A stretch of 64,000 nucleotides of DNA from contig NZ_SMUV01000068.1 of the NCBI RefSeq assembly GCF_004358185.1, forward strand, positions 112,406 through 176,405. Direction: 5' to 3'. The stretch is from Antarcticimicrobium luteum. GTDB lineage: Bacteria; Pseudomonadota; Alphaproteobacteria; Rhodobacterales; Rhodobacteraceae. Of this stretch, positions 34,465 through 42,419 are shown one piece after another (within the stretch, counting starts at the first letter, position 1; each line of letters begins with the position of its first letter). The notes beneath the pieces are model-generated. The model searched no databases. It was not told the origin of the DNA and was given only the letters and a program-made list of their open reading frames with translations. The position numbers were made by a program, and so were the translations under genes.

Positions 34465-35742
34465 CTATGCGTCGGCGGTGCCAAGCGCCGCGTCAGACAG
34501 CGCCGGTCCCCAATTCAGCGCGCCGGCGGCGTCATTCCGATTGCGGTGACGTTTGTATTCCAGACGCGCGATCTGGTCGCGGTGCACCTCGTCCGGGCCG
34601 TCGGCCAGACGCAACAGCCGCGCGGTGGCATAGGCCGCCGCAAGACCGAAATCATTGCTGGTCCCGCCACCGCCGAAAATCTGGATCGCCCAGTCGATGA
34701 CCTTGCAGGCCATCTGCGGCACCGCGACCTTGATCATGGCGATCTCGGCCTTGGCCTCCTTGTTGCCAACGGTATCCATCATATGCGCGGCGCGCAGGGT
34801 CAGCAGGCGGGACTGTTCGATCATGATCCGCGATTCCGCGATCCTTTCGCGGGTCACGGATTGCTCTGACAGAACCTTGCCAAACGCCACGCGGCCCTCG
34901 GCGCGGGCCACCATTTTTTCCAATGTGCGTTCCGCAAGCCCGATCAGCCGCATACAGTGGTGGATCCGCCCCGGCCCAAGCCGCCCCTGAGCGATCTCGA
35001 ACCCGCACCCTTCGCCCAGCAGCATGTTGGCGGCCGGCACACGGACATTCTCAAACACCACTTCGGCGGCACGATCCGGCACCCCATAGAACCCGAAGAC
35101 GGGCAGAGAGCGGATCACCTTGACGCCCGGAGTGTCCTTGGGAACAAGGATCATGGACTGCTGCCGGTAGGGATTGGCATCGGGGTCCGATTTCCCCATG
35201 AAGATGATGATCTTGCAGCGCGGATCGGTGGCGCCGGTCGTGTACCACTTATGCCCGTTGATGACATATTCGTCGCCGTCCCGGACGATGGCACTTTCGA
35301 TATTGCGCGCATCCGAAGAGGCGACGGCGGGTTCGGTCATCGCAAAAGACGACCGGATTTCGCCGTTCAGGAGCGGCGCGAGCCAGCGCTTCTTGTCCTC
35401 TTCGCTGCCATAGCGCTCCAAGACCTCCATATTGCCGGTGTCCGGGGCCGAACAGTTGAACACCTCGGGAGCGAGGTGGCTGCGGCCCATGACTTCGCAC
35501 AGGGGGGCGTATTCGAGATTGGTCAGCCCGGCGCCGCGTTCGGATTCCGGCAGGAACAGATTCCACAGCCCGGCCTCGCGCGCCTTTGCCTTCAGCTCCT
35601 CGACCACGGGCTGGACCTTCCATGGACCCAGATCTTCGGATTCCCGATAAAACCGCGCCTCGTTCGGATAGATATGGTCTTCCATAAAGGCTTCGATCCG
35701 GCTCTTCAGCGCCAGAGACCTTTGAGAGCTTTCAGGAATCAT
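34465..35742 (-). CDS. Acyl-CoA dehydrogenase, ACAD10/11-like
   Basis: A 425-residue acyl-CoA dehydrogenase. [13 protein letters not shown] and [14 protein letters not shown] form the FAD and substrate site, [14 protein letters not shown] follows, and [13 protein letters not shown] and [16 protein letters not shown] are typical of the ACAD10/11 subgroup, whose substrates are often branched or hydroxylated acyl chains. Electrons pass to electron-transfer flavoprotein, not encoded here. It is divergent from the enoyl-CoA hydratase gene with an operator-like site between. Confidence 0.82.
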   Translation of the reverse strand: MIPESSQRSLALKSRIEAFMEDHIYPNEARFYRESEDLGPWKVQPVVEELKAKAREAGLWNLFLPESERGAGLTNLEYAPLCEVMGRSHLAPEVFNCSAPDTGNMEVLERYGSEEDKKRWLAPLLNGEIRSSFAMTEPAVASSDARNIESAIVRDGDEYVINGHKWYTTGATDPRCKIIIFMGKSDPDANPYRQQSMILVPKDTPGVKVIRSLPVFGFYGVPDRAAEVVFENVRVPAANMLLGEGCGFEIAQGRLGPGRIHHCMRLIGLAERTLEKMVARAEGRVAFGKVLSEQSVTRERIAESRIMIEQSRLLTLRAAHMMDTVGNKEAKAEIAMIKVAVPQMACKVIDWAIQIFGGGGTSNDFGLAAAYATARLLRLADGPDEVHRDQIARLEYKRHRNRNDAAGALNWGPALSDAALGTADA

Positions 35743-35818
35743 GTGTCGTTTCCCCTTAAAGTCATGACTTTTTCATTCTTCGCCAGCGAACCTATCACCA
35801 GCATTATCGGCAGACAAT

Positions 35819-35831
35819 AATGTATGACGAA
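35819..35831. promoter_or_regulatory. Putative GntR-type operator (weak copy)
   Basis: AATGT-ATG-ACGAA is a weak member of the ATTGT-N3-ACAAT family. The 25 bases 35811-35835, read on the minus strand, match the site near 20.28 kb at 17 of 25 positions. It lies between the divergent acyl-CoA dehydrogenase and enoyl-CoA hydratase genes. Confidence 0.4.
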
Positions 35832-35996
35832 AAAGTTGACCAAATGAAATTTGCCACCTATCGCTATCATGGACGGACACAAGGGACGCAGGCATCGCGG
35901 CATCCGGCACCCGATGACCGCAGGAGGCAACGACCCGCCGGAAGGCCTCGCCCGGTTCCACACAAGACGCGCGCCACACTTCATGGGAACGTATTC

Positions 35997-36773
35997 ATGA
36001 CTCAGCCAAAAACCATCTCCCTGGCCATCGACGGGCCAATCGCGACCATCACCCTCGAACGGCCCGAGCGGCGCAATTCCGTGAATGCGCAGCTCACCCG
36101 GGAGCTGAGCGCGGCCGTGCAGGCCTGTGAGGCCAATCCGCAGGTTGCCGTGACGATCCTCACAGGGTCCGGCTCATCGTTCTGCGCGGGTATGGACCTT
36201 GCGGCCTTTGCCGACGGCGAGACCGAGGCCATCCTGCACGGCAAGGGCCGGTTCGCGGGGTTTGTCGGCGTCCGGCGCACCAAACCGGTGATCGCCGCAG
36301 TCAACGGCCCCGCCATGGCCGGCGGGTTCGAACTGGTGCTGGCCTGCGACATGGCCGTGGCCGCCGACACCGCCATCTTCGGCCTGCCCGAAGCAAAGCG
36401 TGGGCTGATCGCCGGGGCCGGGGGCGTCTTCCGGCTGGCAAACCGCCTTCCCATTGCGCTGGTGAACGAGATAATCCTGATTGGCGCGCCGATCGACGCC
36501 GCCCGCGCCTGTGCCCTGGGCCTGATCAACCGCGTTGTCCCGGCGGCGGATGTCATGGCCACCGCGCGCGACATGGCCGGAAAGGTCGCCGCCTCTGCCC
36601 CGATGTCGGTGGCCCTTGGCCTCGATCTTGCGCGCAGCGCGGCGAGCGGTGATGAATCCGCGCTGTGGTCGCTGAATGACGACTACCTCAACAGGACCAC
36701 GGGGTCGAAAGACGCACAGGAGGGCGCGCGTGCCTTTCTGGAAAAACGCCCCCCCGCGTGGCGCGGCGAATAG
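35997..36773 (+). CDS. Enoyl-CoA hydratase/isomerase
   Basis: A 258-residue crotonase. The LERPERRNSVNAQL start, the oxyanion-hole Ala-Gly in SSFCAGMDLAAFAD and the GPAMAGGFELVLACDMAVAA block are diagnostic. The second Glu region is GLPEAKRGLIAGAGGVFRL. It probably hydrates an enoyl-CoA or isomerises it in the same oxidation pathway as the divergent acyl-CoA dehydrogenase. I chose ATG 35997; an ATG at 35982 in frame is possible. Confidence 0.8.
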   Translation: MTQPKTISLAIDGPIATITLERPERRNSVNAQLTRELSAAVQACEANPQVAVTILTGSGSSFCAGMDLAAFADGETEAILHGKGRFAGFVGVRRTKPVIAAVNGPAMAGGFELVLACDMAVAADTAIFGLPEAKRGLIAGAGGVFRLANRLPIALVNEIILIGAPIDAARACALGLINRVVPAADVMATARDMAGKVAASAPMSVALGLDLARSAASGDESALWSLNDDYLNRTTGSKDAQEGARAFLEKRPPAWRGE

Positions 36774-36856
36774 ATGCGGAACCGGAATGGTCCGGGTGCT
36801 GGCAAGTTTCCCCCGGCCCTGCCGTCATCGCGGCACCGGTCGTCCTTCGCGCGCGG

Positions 36857-37963
36857 CTAGCCGACAAGCCGGGCGGCCCAGACCCTGAACCGCTCCTGCC
36901 CGGTGATCTCGCGGATGAGGCCGCGCTGCACCAGCCGGTCGAGGTTGCGCTGGACGGCGGCGCGGGAGGCGCCGGTTTCGGCCCCGGCCATGGGGGCAGA
37001 GACCTGCGGCCAGGCACCAAGCAGGGCAATCAGCGCCGGCGGCGTCCGCCCCGAGAAATCGGCGATCACCGCCTCGGCGTTCTGCCGCCAGGCGGCGACG
37101 CGATCGAGGTGCAGCAGCGCCGCCAGCGTGGCCCGCTCGGCTCCGCGCAACCAGGCAGAGAGTTTCGCATGTGGATCCCCCTGCCCGCGCAGCGCCCCGG
37201 CGCCGGTCTGCGCCAACGGCAGGAAAATGGCCCCCTGCCCCGGCGCCCTGGACATGGCAGCGGCATGGCGGGCGGCAAGCACGGCGGCCTCCAGATCCAC
37301 CGACCCCGCCGGCCCCAGTGCGCGCCAGGCATGGAACAGCCGCGCCGCGGCGGTGATCGGATGCAGCGCCTGCTCGCCGGCCATCACCTCGGCCAGATCG
37401 GCCAGCGCATCCTCGACGGCCCTATCGGGCGCCGGTGCGGGCGCGCCGCCTGTCCGGCCCCGAGCCGCCGGCCCGGGCAGCCGGTCCAGGAAGACCGCCA
37501 GATCCTCCGATGGTGCGGGCGCGGGCCCCGATCCCGGGGCCAGCCGCCGCATCGCCCAGCCGGCGCGCGCCAGCGCCCGTTCGGTATCCCGGGTCGAGCC
37601 GGCCCGCAGGGTGACCCAGAGGCCGATCCGCTCCGGCCCCAGACGGTCGCCGGTCCACCAGCTCAGGTCCGAGACCTCGCGCAGGGCCAGCCGTTGCCGC
37701 CAGCCTGCGGGCGCCGTCCTCAGGCGCTGATCCAGCGCCCCGAACAGGCCCGCGACCTCGGCCAGCTCCCGCGCCAGATCGGCCTGCGCCGCCTGCCAGG
37801 GTTCAGGGTCGAACAGGGCCCTGTCCTGCCCCCGTCTGTCCGGCGCGGCGCCCGGCGGGACATCCTCCTCCGGATCGGGACCGGGCAGAAACCACAGATC
37901 CTCTTCGGGGGTCTCGTCGTCTTCCAGGTCCTCGATGTCCGGGATCGCGCCAACTCGGAGCAT
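36857..37963 (-). CDS. DUF1612 / RHE_PE00001-like plasmid protein with C-terminal helix-turn-helix
   Basis: A 368-residue Ala/Pro/Arg-rich protein. The first 60 residues are acidic, the middle is helical (ALHPITAAARLFHAWRALG, then DLEAAVLAARHAAA), and the C terminus reads as a winged helix (GASRAAVQRNLDRLVQRGLIREIT). This layout and the WGR gene three bases upstream resemble the RHE_PE00001 (DUF1612) proteins of alphaproteobacterial plasmids. The function of that family is unknown; DNA binding is likely. Family name is from memory. Confidence 0.5.
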   Translation of the reverse strand: MLRVGAIPDIEDLEDDETPEEDLWFLPGPDPEEDVPPGAAPDRRGQDRALFDPEPWQAAQADLARELAEVAGLFGALDQRLRTAPAGWRQRLALREVSDLSWWTGDRLGPERIGLWVTLRAGSTRDTERALARAGWAMRRLAPGSGPAPAPSEDLAVFLDRLPGPAARGRTGGAPAPAPDRAVEDALADLAEVMAGEQALHPITAAARLFHAWRALGPAGSVDLEAAVLAARHAAAMSRAPGQGAIFLPLAQTGAGALRGQGDPHAKLSAWLRGAERATLAALLHLDRVAAWRQNAEAVIADFSGRTPPALIALLGAWPQVSAPMAGAETGASRAAVQRNLDRLVQRGLIREITGQERFRVWAARLVG

Positions 37964-37966
37964 CGC

Positions 37967-38230
37967 TCAGGCGCCCCGTCCGAACGGCAGGTCCAGCCGC
38001 TCGGGCAGGCGGACATAGCCGCGGCGGCACTTGGCCTCCGCCAGCCGGCGGGCCGCGGCCAGCGCCGCCTCCGCGGTGGCAAAACGCTCGACCCGGGCGC
38101 GGCCAAAGGTTCCGATCCGCCCCCAGCTGCGGCGCAAGGACCAGTCGCCGAACAGGGTCGGCTGGATCTCGAGCCTATAGAAGCGGGCCATGTTGTCCGC
38201 CGGGACATGGCGTTCGAAATGACCTGTCAT
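37967..38230 (-). CDS. WGR-domain protein
   Basis: An 87-residue protein that is essentially one WGR domain: FYRLEIQPTLFGDWSLRRSWGRIGTFGRARVERFATAEAALAAARRL over residues 17-63, with the Trp-Gly-Arg at SWGRIG. WGR domains occur in PARPs and bacterial DNA-associated proteins and may bind nucleic acid. It is three bases from the DUF1612-like gene, and this pairing is common on alphaproteobacterial plasmids. A strong palindrome lies upstream. Confidence 0.75.
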   Translation of the reverse strand: MTGHFERHVPADNMARFYRLEIQPTLFGDWSLRRSWGRIGTFGRARVERFATAEAALAAARRLAEAKCRRGYVRLPERLDLPFGRGA

Positions 38231-38256
38231 AGCGCGCCCCTCTGGCTGCTCCCTCT

Positions 38257-38294
38257 GTGCAACTATAATTGCACATCATGGCCATGATGTGCAA
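38257..38294. promoter_or_regulatory. Three-half-site operator with a 26-bp perfect palindrome
   Basis: Positions 38269-38281 and 38282-38294 are exact complements, giving a 26-bp palindrome with TTGCAC at each end. A third half-site, GTGCAA (38257-38262), pairs with the first TTGCAC across CTATAA, which contains TATAAT. It lies 27 bases before the WGR gene start. A dimeric or cooperative repressor site is the natural reading; a cruciform-type replication signal is the alternative. Confidence 0.55.
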
Positions 38295-38347
38295 AAAACA
38301 ATCCTTTCGCGCGGCACTGGGGGATCCGTGCAGTAAGCCCCATCAGA

Positions 38348-38370
38348 CATGATAAGGTTCCATTATCATG
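38348..38370. repeat. Inverted repeat CATGATAA-N7-TTATCATG
   Basis: A perfect 8-bp inverted repeat with a 7-base spacer between the WGR promoter and the Doc toxin gene end. It could be a terminator-like hairpin for the toxin transcript or a recombinase or regulator site. No further evidence. Confidence 0.4.
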
Positions 38371-38412
38371 CCTATTGAGAAAACGGCGAAAACGGCGCAG
38401 TCTGGCCCCATG

Positions 38413-38805
38413 TCACAGCTCGATCGGACGTGCCTCCTGCCCCAACCACACCGCGAAGGCGGCCTCCTCCACCGTACCGGAGGCCAGGTCTTCCATCATC
38501 GCCACCCCGACCGCCGGCTCCGGCCGCATGGCATAGCCGTTCAGCCTCAGGAAGGTCAGAGCGGCGACGAAACCGGTGCGCTTGTTGCCGTCCACGAAAG
38601 CATGCGCCTTGACGATCCCGAAGGCATAGGCGGCGGCGATCTCGAACACCGAAGCCTCCTCGTACCCCGCCCGGTTCATCGCCCGGGCGCAGCCCATTTC
38701 CAGAAGGGCGGCATCCCGCAGACCCGGTGCGCCGCCGTGGCGCGCGATCTGCCGGTCGTGGATCACATGCAGCGCCTCGATCGGCACCCAGCGCCATTGG
38801 CTCAC
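38413..38805 (-). CDS. Doc-type toxin (Fic fold)
   Basis: A 130-residue death-on-curing protein. The active-site HAFVDGNKRTGFVA motif (HxFxDGNKR) is intact, with His near residue 68. Doc proteins phosphorylate elongation factor Tu and stop translation. The GTG start overlaps the antitoxin stop (GTGA), as in many toxin-antitoxin pairs. The partner is an AbrB-type antitoxin rather than the Phd antitoxin usual for P1 Doc, a pairing also known on other plasmids. Confidence 0.85.
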   Translation of the reverse strand: MSQWRWVPIEALHVIHDRQIARHGGAPGLRDAALLEMGCARAMNRAGYEEASVFEIAAAYAFGIVKAHAFVDGNKRTGFVAALTFLRLNGYAMRPEPAVGVAMMEDLASGTVEEAAFAVWLGQEARPIEL

Positions 38806-39029
38806 GCCAGGGCCTGCAACAGGTCCCGGTTCTCGTCCATGACATCCTCGGCCGCCGCCAGGGCCTCGGCAACGGCGGGATCCTGTGGCAAGAGCTTCAG
38901 AGACCCGTCATCCCCCCGCACCACGAAGAGCGTATCCCCGGGCTTTACATCAAGTAGAGCGAGCATTTCCCCGGTCAGGGTCATGACCGCGGAGTTACCG
39001 ACTTTCCGAATGCGGGTTTCCATCATCAT
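38802..39029 (-). CDS. AbrB/MazE-type antitoxin of the Doc pair
   Basis: A 75-residue protein. The N-terminal swapped-hairpin DNA-binding domain reads RIRKVGNSAVMTLTGEMLALLDVKPGD, and the acidic C terminus (AAAEDVMDENRDLLQALA) would wrap the toxin. I chose the first of three adjacent ATGs, since GGAGGG is correctly spaced before it. It should neutralise Doc and repress its own operon at the palindrome just upstream. Confidence 0.8.
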   Translation of the reverse strand: MMMETRIRKVGNSAVMTLTGEMLALLDVKPGDTLFVVRGDDGSLKLLPQDPAVAEALAAAEDVMDENRDLLQALA

Positions 39030-39042
39030 AGGCCCTCCAAGG

Positions 39043-39062
39043 ATATACGCTTGTATATACGC
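39043..39062. promoter_or_regulatory. Autoregulatory operator candidate of the AbrB/Doc pair
   Basis: ATATAC-GCTT-GTATAT (39043-39058) is a perfect 6-4-6 palindrome 14 bases before the antitoxin ATG, and ATATACGC is repeated directly at 39055-39062. AbrB/MazE antitoxins repress through such short palindromes. Confidence 0.55.
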
Positions 39063-39152
39063 CCCGGCGACGTTCCGGCAAGTGGCTCGGTTCTCTTTCC
39101 GCCACGCCCTTCGGCCCGGATCGCCCCGGTCTGGTTCGCGTGGAGGTGCTGC

Positions 39153-39269
39153 ATGACCCCCCTGCCCTTCTCGATCCGCGCCCAGTTGAGCGAAGTCGAC
39201 CAGGCGGCGCTCATGAAAGCCTATGTCATCGGCACATCCGGAACTGTGGAGCGTGGGCACATGCGCGGA
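39153..39269 (+). pseudogene. Relic of an integrase 5' end
   Basis: The frame beginning ATG at 39153, after TGGAGG, reads LSEVDQAALMKAYVIGTSGT from about residue 12. It aligns with LCEADQTALIDLYVRGTPEN near the start of the intact integrase at 39974. Similarity fades after about 39 codons, right where the VapC gene begins on the other strand. It looks like a decayed duplicate of the integrase start cut by the toxin-antitoxin module. Confidence 0.5.
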
Positions 39270-39278
39270 CTGCGCCGC

Positions 39279-39680
39279 TCAGAACGGGTTTTCCAACAGC
39301 ACCCCGGTTGGCCGAAAATCCACGACATTCCCGGTGACCACGGTCGCACCATGATGCAGCGCCGTGGCCGCGATCATCAGGTCAGCCCCGCTGTGCCCGA
39401 GCTGGTGGCTCAGCCGTCCCCAGATCCTAGCCTCCTCTGCCCCGAAGGCCAGGAGCCGATCGGAGAAGATCAGCATCGTCCGGTCGAGCCAGGCCCGCAG
39501 GTCGTCCGCGAAATCGGGATTGCCGCGATCCTGCTGGCGGATTCCGCGCTCGATTTCGCCCAGGGTAATGACGCTGAGATAAAGGTCCGCTTCCGGCTTG
39601 CTCATCAACCAGGCGCGGACCTGCGGCGCCCGATCCGGACGCCGCACCGCCGAAATCACATTGGTGTCGAGCAGATACAT
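39279..39680 (-). CDS. vapC: PIN-domain toxin, VapC/FitB type
   Basis: A 133-residue PIN nuclease. Acidic residues at the metal site are visible: Asp5 in LLDTNVIS, Glu in TLGEIERGI near residue 42, and Asp in SGADLMIAATAL near 100. VapC toxins cut tRNA or rRNA. Its ATG overlaps the antitoxin stop by one base. It is the second toxin-antitoxin pair within 1.5 kb. Confidence 0.85.
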   Translation of the reverse strand: MYLLDTNVISAVRRPDRAPQVRAWLMSKPEADLYLSVITLGEIERGIRQQDRGNPDFADDLRAWLDRTMLIFSDRLLAFGAEEARIWGRLSHQLGHSGADLMIAATALHHGATVVTGNVVDFRPTGVLLENPF

Positions 39681-39925
39681 CAGAAGGTCACGTCCCGTGG
39701 GGTGACCTTGGCGCGCGGGACCTCCTCCGGTCCCGGAAACCGCATCAGGTGGTCCGCGAAGCTTTCCCGCCGCATGACCGCATCCTCTATCAGCCGATGG
39801 TATTCCTCGGCCGAGAGAACCACCACAGCGGGCTTTCCCCGGCGGCTCACTTCCTGCGGCACACCGGCGAGCGCCGCGTCGACAACGGCGCTGAACCTGT
39901 TCTTAGCATCCTGCAATGTCCACAT
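39680..39925 (-). CDS. Phd/YefM-type antitoxin of the VapC pair
   Basis: An 81-residue antitoxin. MWTLQDAKNRFSAVVDAAL, then VSRRGKPAVVVLSAEEYHRL is the Phd/YefM fold that binds operator DNA, and the C-terminal tail with FPGPEEVPR would occupy the toxin. I chose ATG 39925 with GGAGG eight bases before it; a GTG three codons upstream is possible. It is divergent from the intact integrase, so its autoregulation may affect that gene. Confidence 0.8.
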   Translation of the reverse strand: MWTLQDAKNRFSAVVDAALAGVPQEVSRRGKPAVVVLSAEEYHRLIEDAVMRRESFADHLMRFPGPEEVPRAKVTPRDVTF

Positions 39926-39973
39926 AGCGCACACCTCCCGCCGCTTACTGGCTAGTTAGATGGCTAGACTTTG

Positions 39974-41032
39974 ATGAAACGTCAAGACGTCTCCGTGCCC
40001 TGGGGCAGATCCCCTGCCCTCTGCGAAGCCGATCAGACCGCGCTTATCGATCTTTATGTGCGCGGCACGCCCGAAAACACGCTGCGCGCCTATGAGCGGG
40101 ATCTGCTCTATATCACCCGCTGGCGCGAGGTCGTATTCGGCGCTGGCCCCGACTGGCCCGAACGCGAGGAGGTGGCGCTGCGGTTCATCCTTGATCATTC
40201 ACGCGATCTTGGCGCGGCGGATCCGGCTGACACCGCCCGCATCGCCGCCGAGACACTGATAGACGCCGGTCTGCGCAAATCCCTCGCCTGCCCTGCCCCG
40301 GCCACGCTGGACCGCCGCATCGCCTCCTGGCGGGCCTTCCACCGGATGAAGAACCTGCCCTCGCCCTTCGAGGCGCCAATGCTGCGTCAGGCCCGGTCCA
40401 AGGCCCGGCGCGCCGCCGCCCGGCCCAGGGCGCCGAAATCGGCCAGACCCATCGTCCGGGAGACGCTGGAACAGATGCTGGAAACCTGCGGCCCCGATCT
40501 GCGCGGCCTTCGGGACCGTGCGATCCTGATGCTGGGCTGGGCCAGCGGCGGCCGGCGCCGCTCGGAACTCTCGGGGTTGCAACGGGCCGATCTGTCGCTG
40601 GAGGCGTTCGAGGCCAAGGGGCTTGTCTGGATCCATCTGTTGCAGACCAAGACGACGAGGCCCGATGCAACGCCCCGGCTGGTGCTCAAGGGACGCGCGG
40701 CCAGTGCGGTCGCTGTCTGGATCGACACGGCAGAGATCAGCGATGGCCCCCTGTTCCGGCCGATCAGCAAGTCGGGCCGCCCCCTGCCCCGTCGACTGTC
40801 GCCCGATGGCATCTATCAGATCGTCAAGCGGCGCCTGAAACTGGCCGGACTACCAGAGGATCAGGCAAGCCCGCATGGGCTCCGCTCGGGATTTCTGACC
40901 CAGGCCGCCCTCGACGGCGCCCCGATCCAGGCGGCCATGCGCCTGTCCCTGCATCGCTCGATGGCCCAGGCGCAGCGCTACTACGATGACGTCGACATCA
41001 CCGAAAATCCGGCGGCGGATCTGCTGGAGTGA
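39974..41032 (+). CDS. Tyrosine recombinase / integrase
   Basis: A 352-residue tyrosine recombinase. The N-terminal core-binding domain includes TLRAYERDLLYITRW, and the catalytic domain has Arg in SGGRRRSEL (about 194-196), HGLRSGF (His and Arg, about 303) and the nucleophilic Tyr in QRYYDD near 335. It resembles plasmid XerC/D-like integrases and could resolve replicon multimers or have mobilised this region. It starts 49 bases from the Phd antitoxin, divergently. A relic of a related gene lies 0.8 kb upstream. Confidence 0.85.
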   Translation: MKRQDVSVPWGRSPALCEADQTALIDLYVRGTPENTLRAYERDLLYITRWREVVFGAGPDWPEREEVALRFILDHSRDLGAADPADTARIAAETLIDAGLRKSLACPAPATLDRRIASWRAFHRMKNLPSPFEAPMLRQARSKARRAAARPRAPKSARPIVRETLEQMLETCGPDLRGLRDRAILMLGWASGGRRRSELSGLQRADLSLEAFEAKGLVWIHLLQTKTTRPDATPRLVLKGRAASAVAVWIDTAEISDGPLFRPISKSGRPLPRRLSPDGIYQIVKRRLKLAGLPEDQASPHGLRSGFLTQAALDGAPIQAAMRLSLHRSMAQAQRYYDDVDITENPAADLLE

Positions 41033-41537
41033 GGGACGAACGGCCGACGGCCCTTCGATCCCGCCCTGCCACGGCGCTGCTGGTCTCTTGCCGCGCTGTA
41101 TGGGCCTGCCGGGCCGGAAATATCCGGAAAAGAGCGGTGAATGACGCCTGGCAATATTGCATACCATTGGTTTTCCACACTTTTGCAGATTGCCAGCTGA
41201 CAATCCGCTTGGGGGGAGCGGCGCAACAGCGCATTCAGCATCGGAAGGATCGAGAATTTGCCCGCTTCGGCCTTTTGTGCCGGCCGTCTCAGATAGGCCC
41301 CGGGGCGTGACCTGCCCCCCGGCGGTCCCTCGTTCATAACGAGAGTCTGCGGGTTGGATTTTGGTAGCCGGGTTCGTCGTCCTGAGCAAGCGCGCCGGGC
41401 GCGGAGCCCTCTCTGATCCTGCTCGGCGTAAGGAAACCAAAGGCGTTGTGCCGAAAAGCGCCACAGTGAACGCCCTTGAATCCGTTCATAAACGGCCGTT
41501 TAATCGCGATAACTTGAATTGCAAACGGCCCGTTTTC
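41033..41537. other. Gap without a gene between integrase and resolvase
   Basis: I see no convincing coding sequence in these 505 bases. They hold a DnaA-box-like TTTTCCACA at 41171-41179, a GCAATATTGC palindrome near 41153, and at the end two AAACGG-type palindromes listed separately. It may be a recombination region between two recombinase genes. Confidence 0.4.
41490..41535. repeat. Pair of AAACGGC(C)CGTTT palindromes, candidate resolvase site
   Basis: AAACGGCCGTTT (41490-41501) and AAACGGCCCGTTT (41523-41535) are near-identical palindromes whose centres are 33-34 bases apart, ending just before the resolvase ATG. Paired dyads upstream of a resolvase gene are the usual layout of a res site, and would also let the enzyme repress itself. 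Confidence 0.5.
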
Positions 41538-42419
41538 ATGCCCCTGATAGGATATGCGCGCGTATCGACAGAGGATCAGACCCCCCTGCCCCAGTCTGAG
41601 GCCCTGCAGTCTGCGGAATGCGCCGAGATCTTTGAAGAGCACGCCTCGGGCGGCAATCACGCGCGGCCGGTGCTGGCACGCGTGCTGGAGCGCGTGGGCC
41701 AAGGCGACACGCTGGTCGTCGTGCGGATCGACCGGCTGGCGCGGTCTTTGTCGCACCTTCTCGAGGTGATCGACCGTCTGGAGGCAAAGGGTGCCTTCTT
41801 CCGCTCGCTCCAGGACCCGATCGACACTGCCTCGCCTCAGGGCAAGTTCACCCTGCAGGTTCTCGGTGCGGCGGCGGAGTTTGAACGCGCTCTGATCCGC
41901 GAGCGTACCAAGGCGGGTCTTGCCTCTGCGCGCGCCAAAGGTCGCGTTGGTGGCAATCCTGGGCTTCGCACCAAGGACCCGGCCGCGCTTCGCAAGGTAC
42001 GGCTTGCCCGGCAGGATGGCTACATGGAACGCCTGAACGAGACCGCGCAGGATTGGGTGCCGCATGTGCGGCGCCTGCGACCGGATATGGCCTGGGAAGA
42101 TGTGCTGCGGATCATTAATGGCCCCCTGCCCCACGGCCGCCACTGGACGCAAAGCCGGTTACTCCGCGCTGTGAAGGCATATGTGCGGGACGGGTTCCTG
42201 CCCGCTGAAGTGCTTGGACGCGCTGGACGTCGCGAAACCGACGATCGCCTGCCGGCGATTGTCGCAGCTATCAAAGGTGCGGACCCCGAGATCACGCTGC
42301 AGGCAATCTGTGACCGGCTGGAATCCATGCGTGAGCGCACCCCTCGCGGTCGCACAAGTTGGCAACCTTCCTCAGTCAGAATGCTCCTGGAGCGGGCAGA
42401 GCGCCTCGGCCTTTTGTAG
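41538..42419 (+). CDS. Serine recombinase / resolvase
   Basis: A 293-residue resolvase-invertase protein. IGYARVSTEDQT carries the nucleophilic Ser near residue 10. VVVRIDRLARSLSHLLEVI contains the conserved Arg pair, and AAAEFERALIRERTKAGLASARAKGR is the E-helix. The C terminus is longer than in Tn3 resolvases (about 185) and ends in a helix-turn-helix-like TLQAICDRLESM region. It may resolve plasmid dimers at the paired palindromes upstream. It lies just ahead of the repABC promoter region. Confidence 0.85.
   Translation: MPLIGYARVSTEDQTPLPQSEALQSAECAEIFEEHASGGNHARPVLARVLERVGQGDTLVVVRIDRLARSLSHLLEVIDRLEAKGAFFRSLQDPIDTASPQGKFTLQVLGAAAEFERALIRERTKAGLASARAKGRVGGNPGLRTKDPAALRKVRLARQDGYMERLNETAQDWVPHVRRLRPDMAWEDVLRIINGPLPHGRHWTQSRLLRAVKAYVRDGFLPAEVLGRAGRRETDDRLPAIVAAIKGADPEITLQAICDRLESMRERTPRGRTSWQPSSVRMLLERAERLGLL

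Noticed and set aside
38380..38400. Short direct repeat of AAAACGGCG as a CRISPR-like or iteron array
   Set aside because: Only two adjacent copies, too few and too short for either. No CRISPR array was seen elsewhere.
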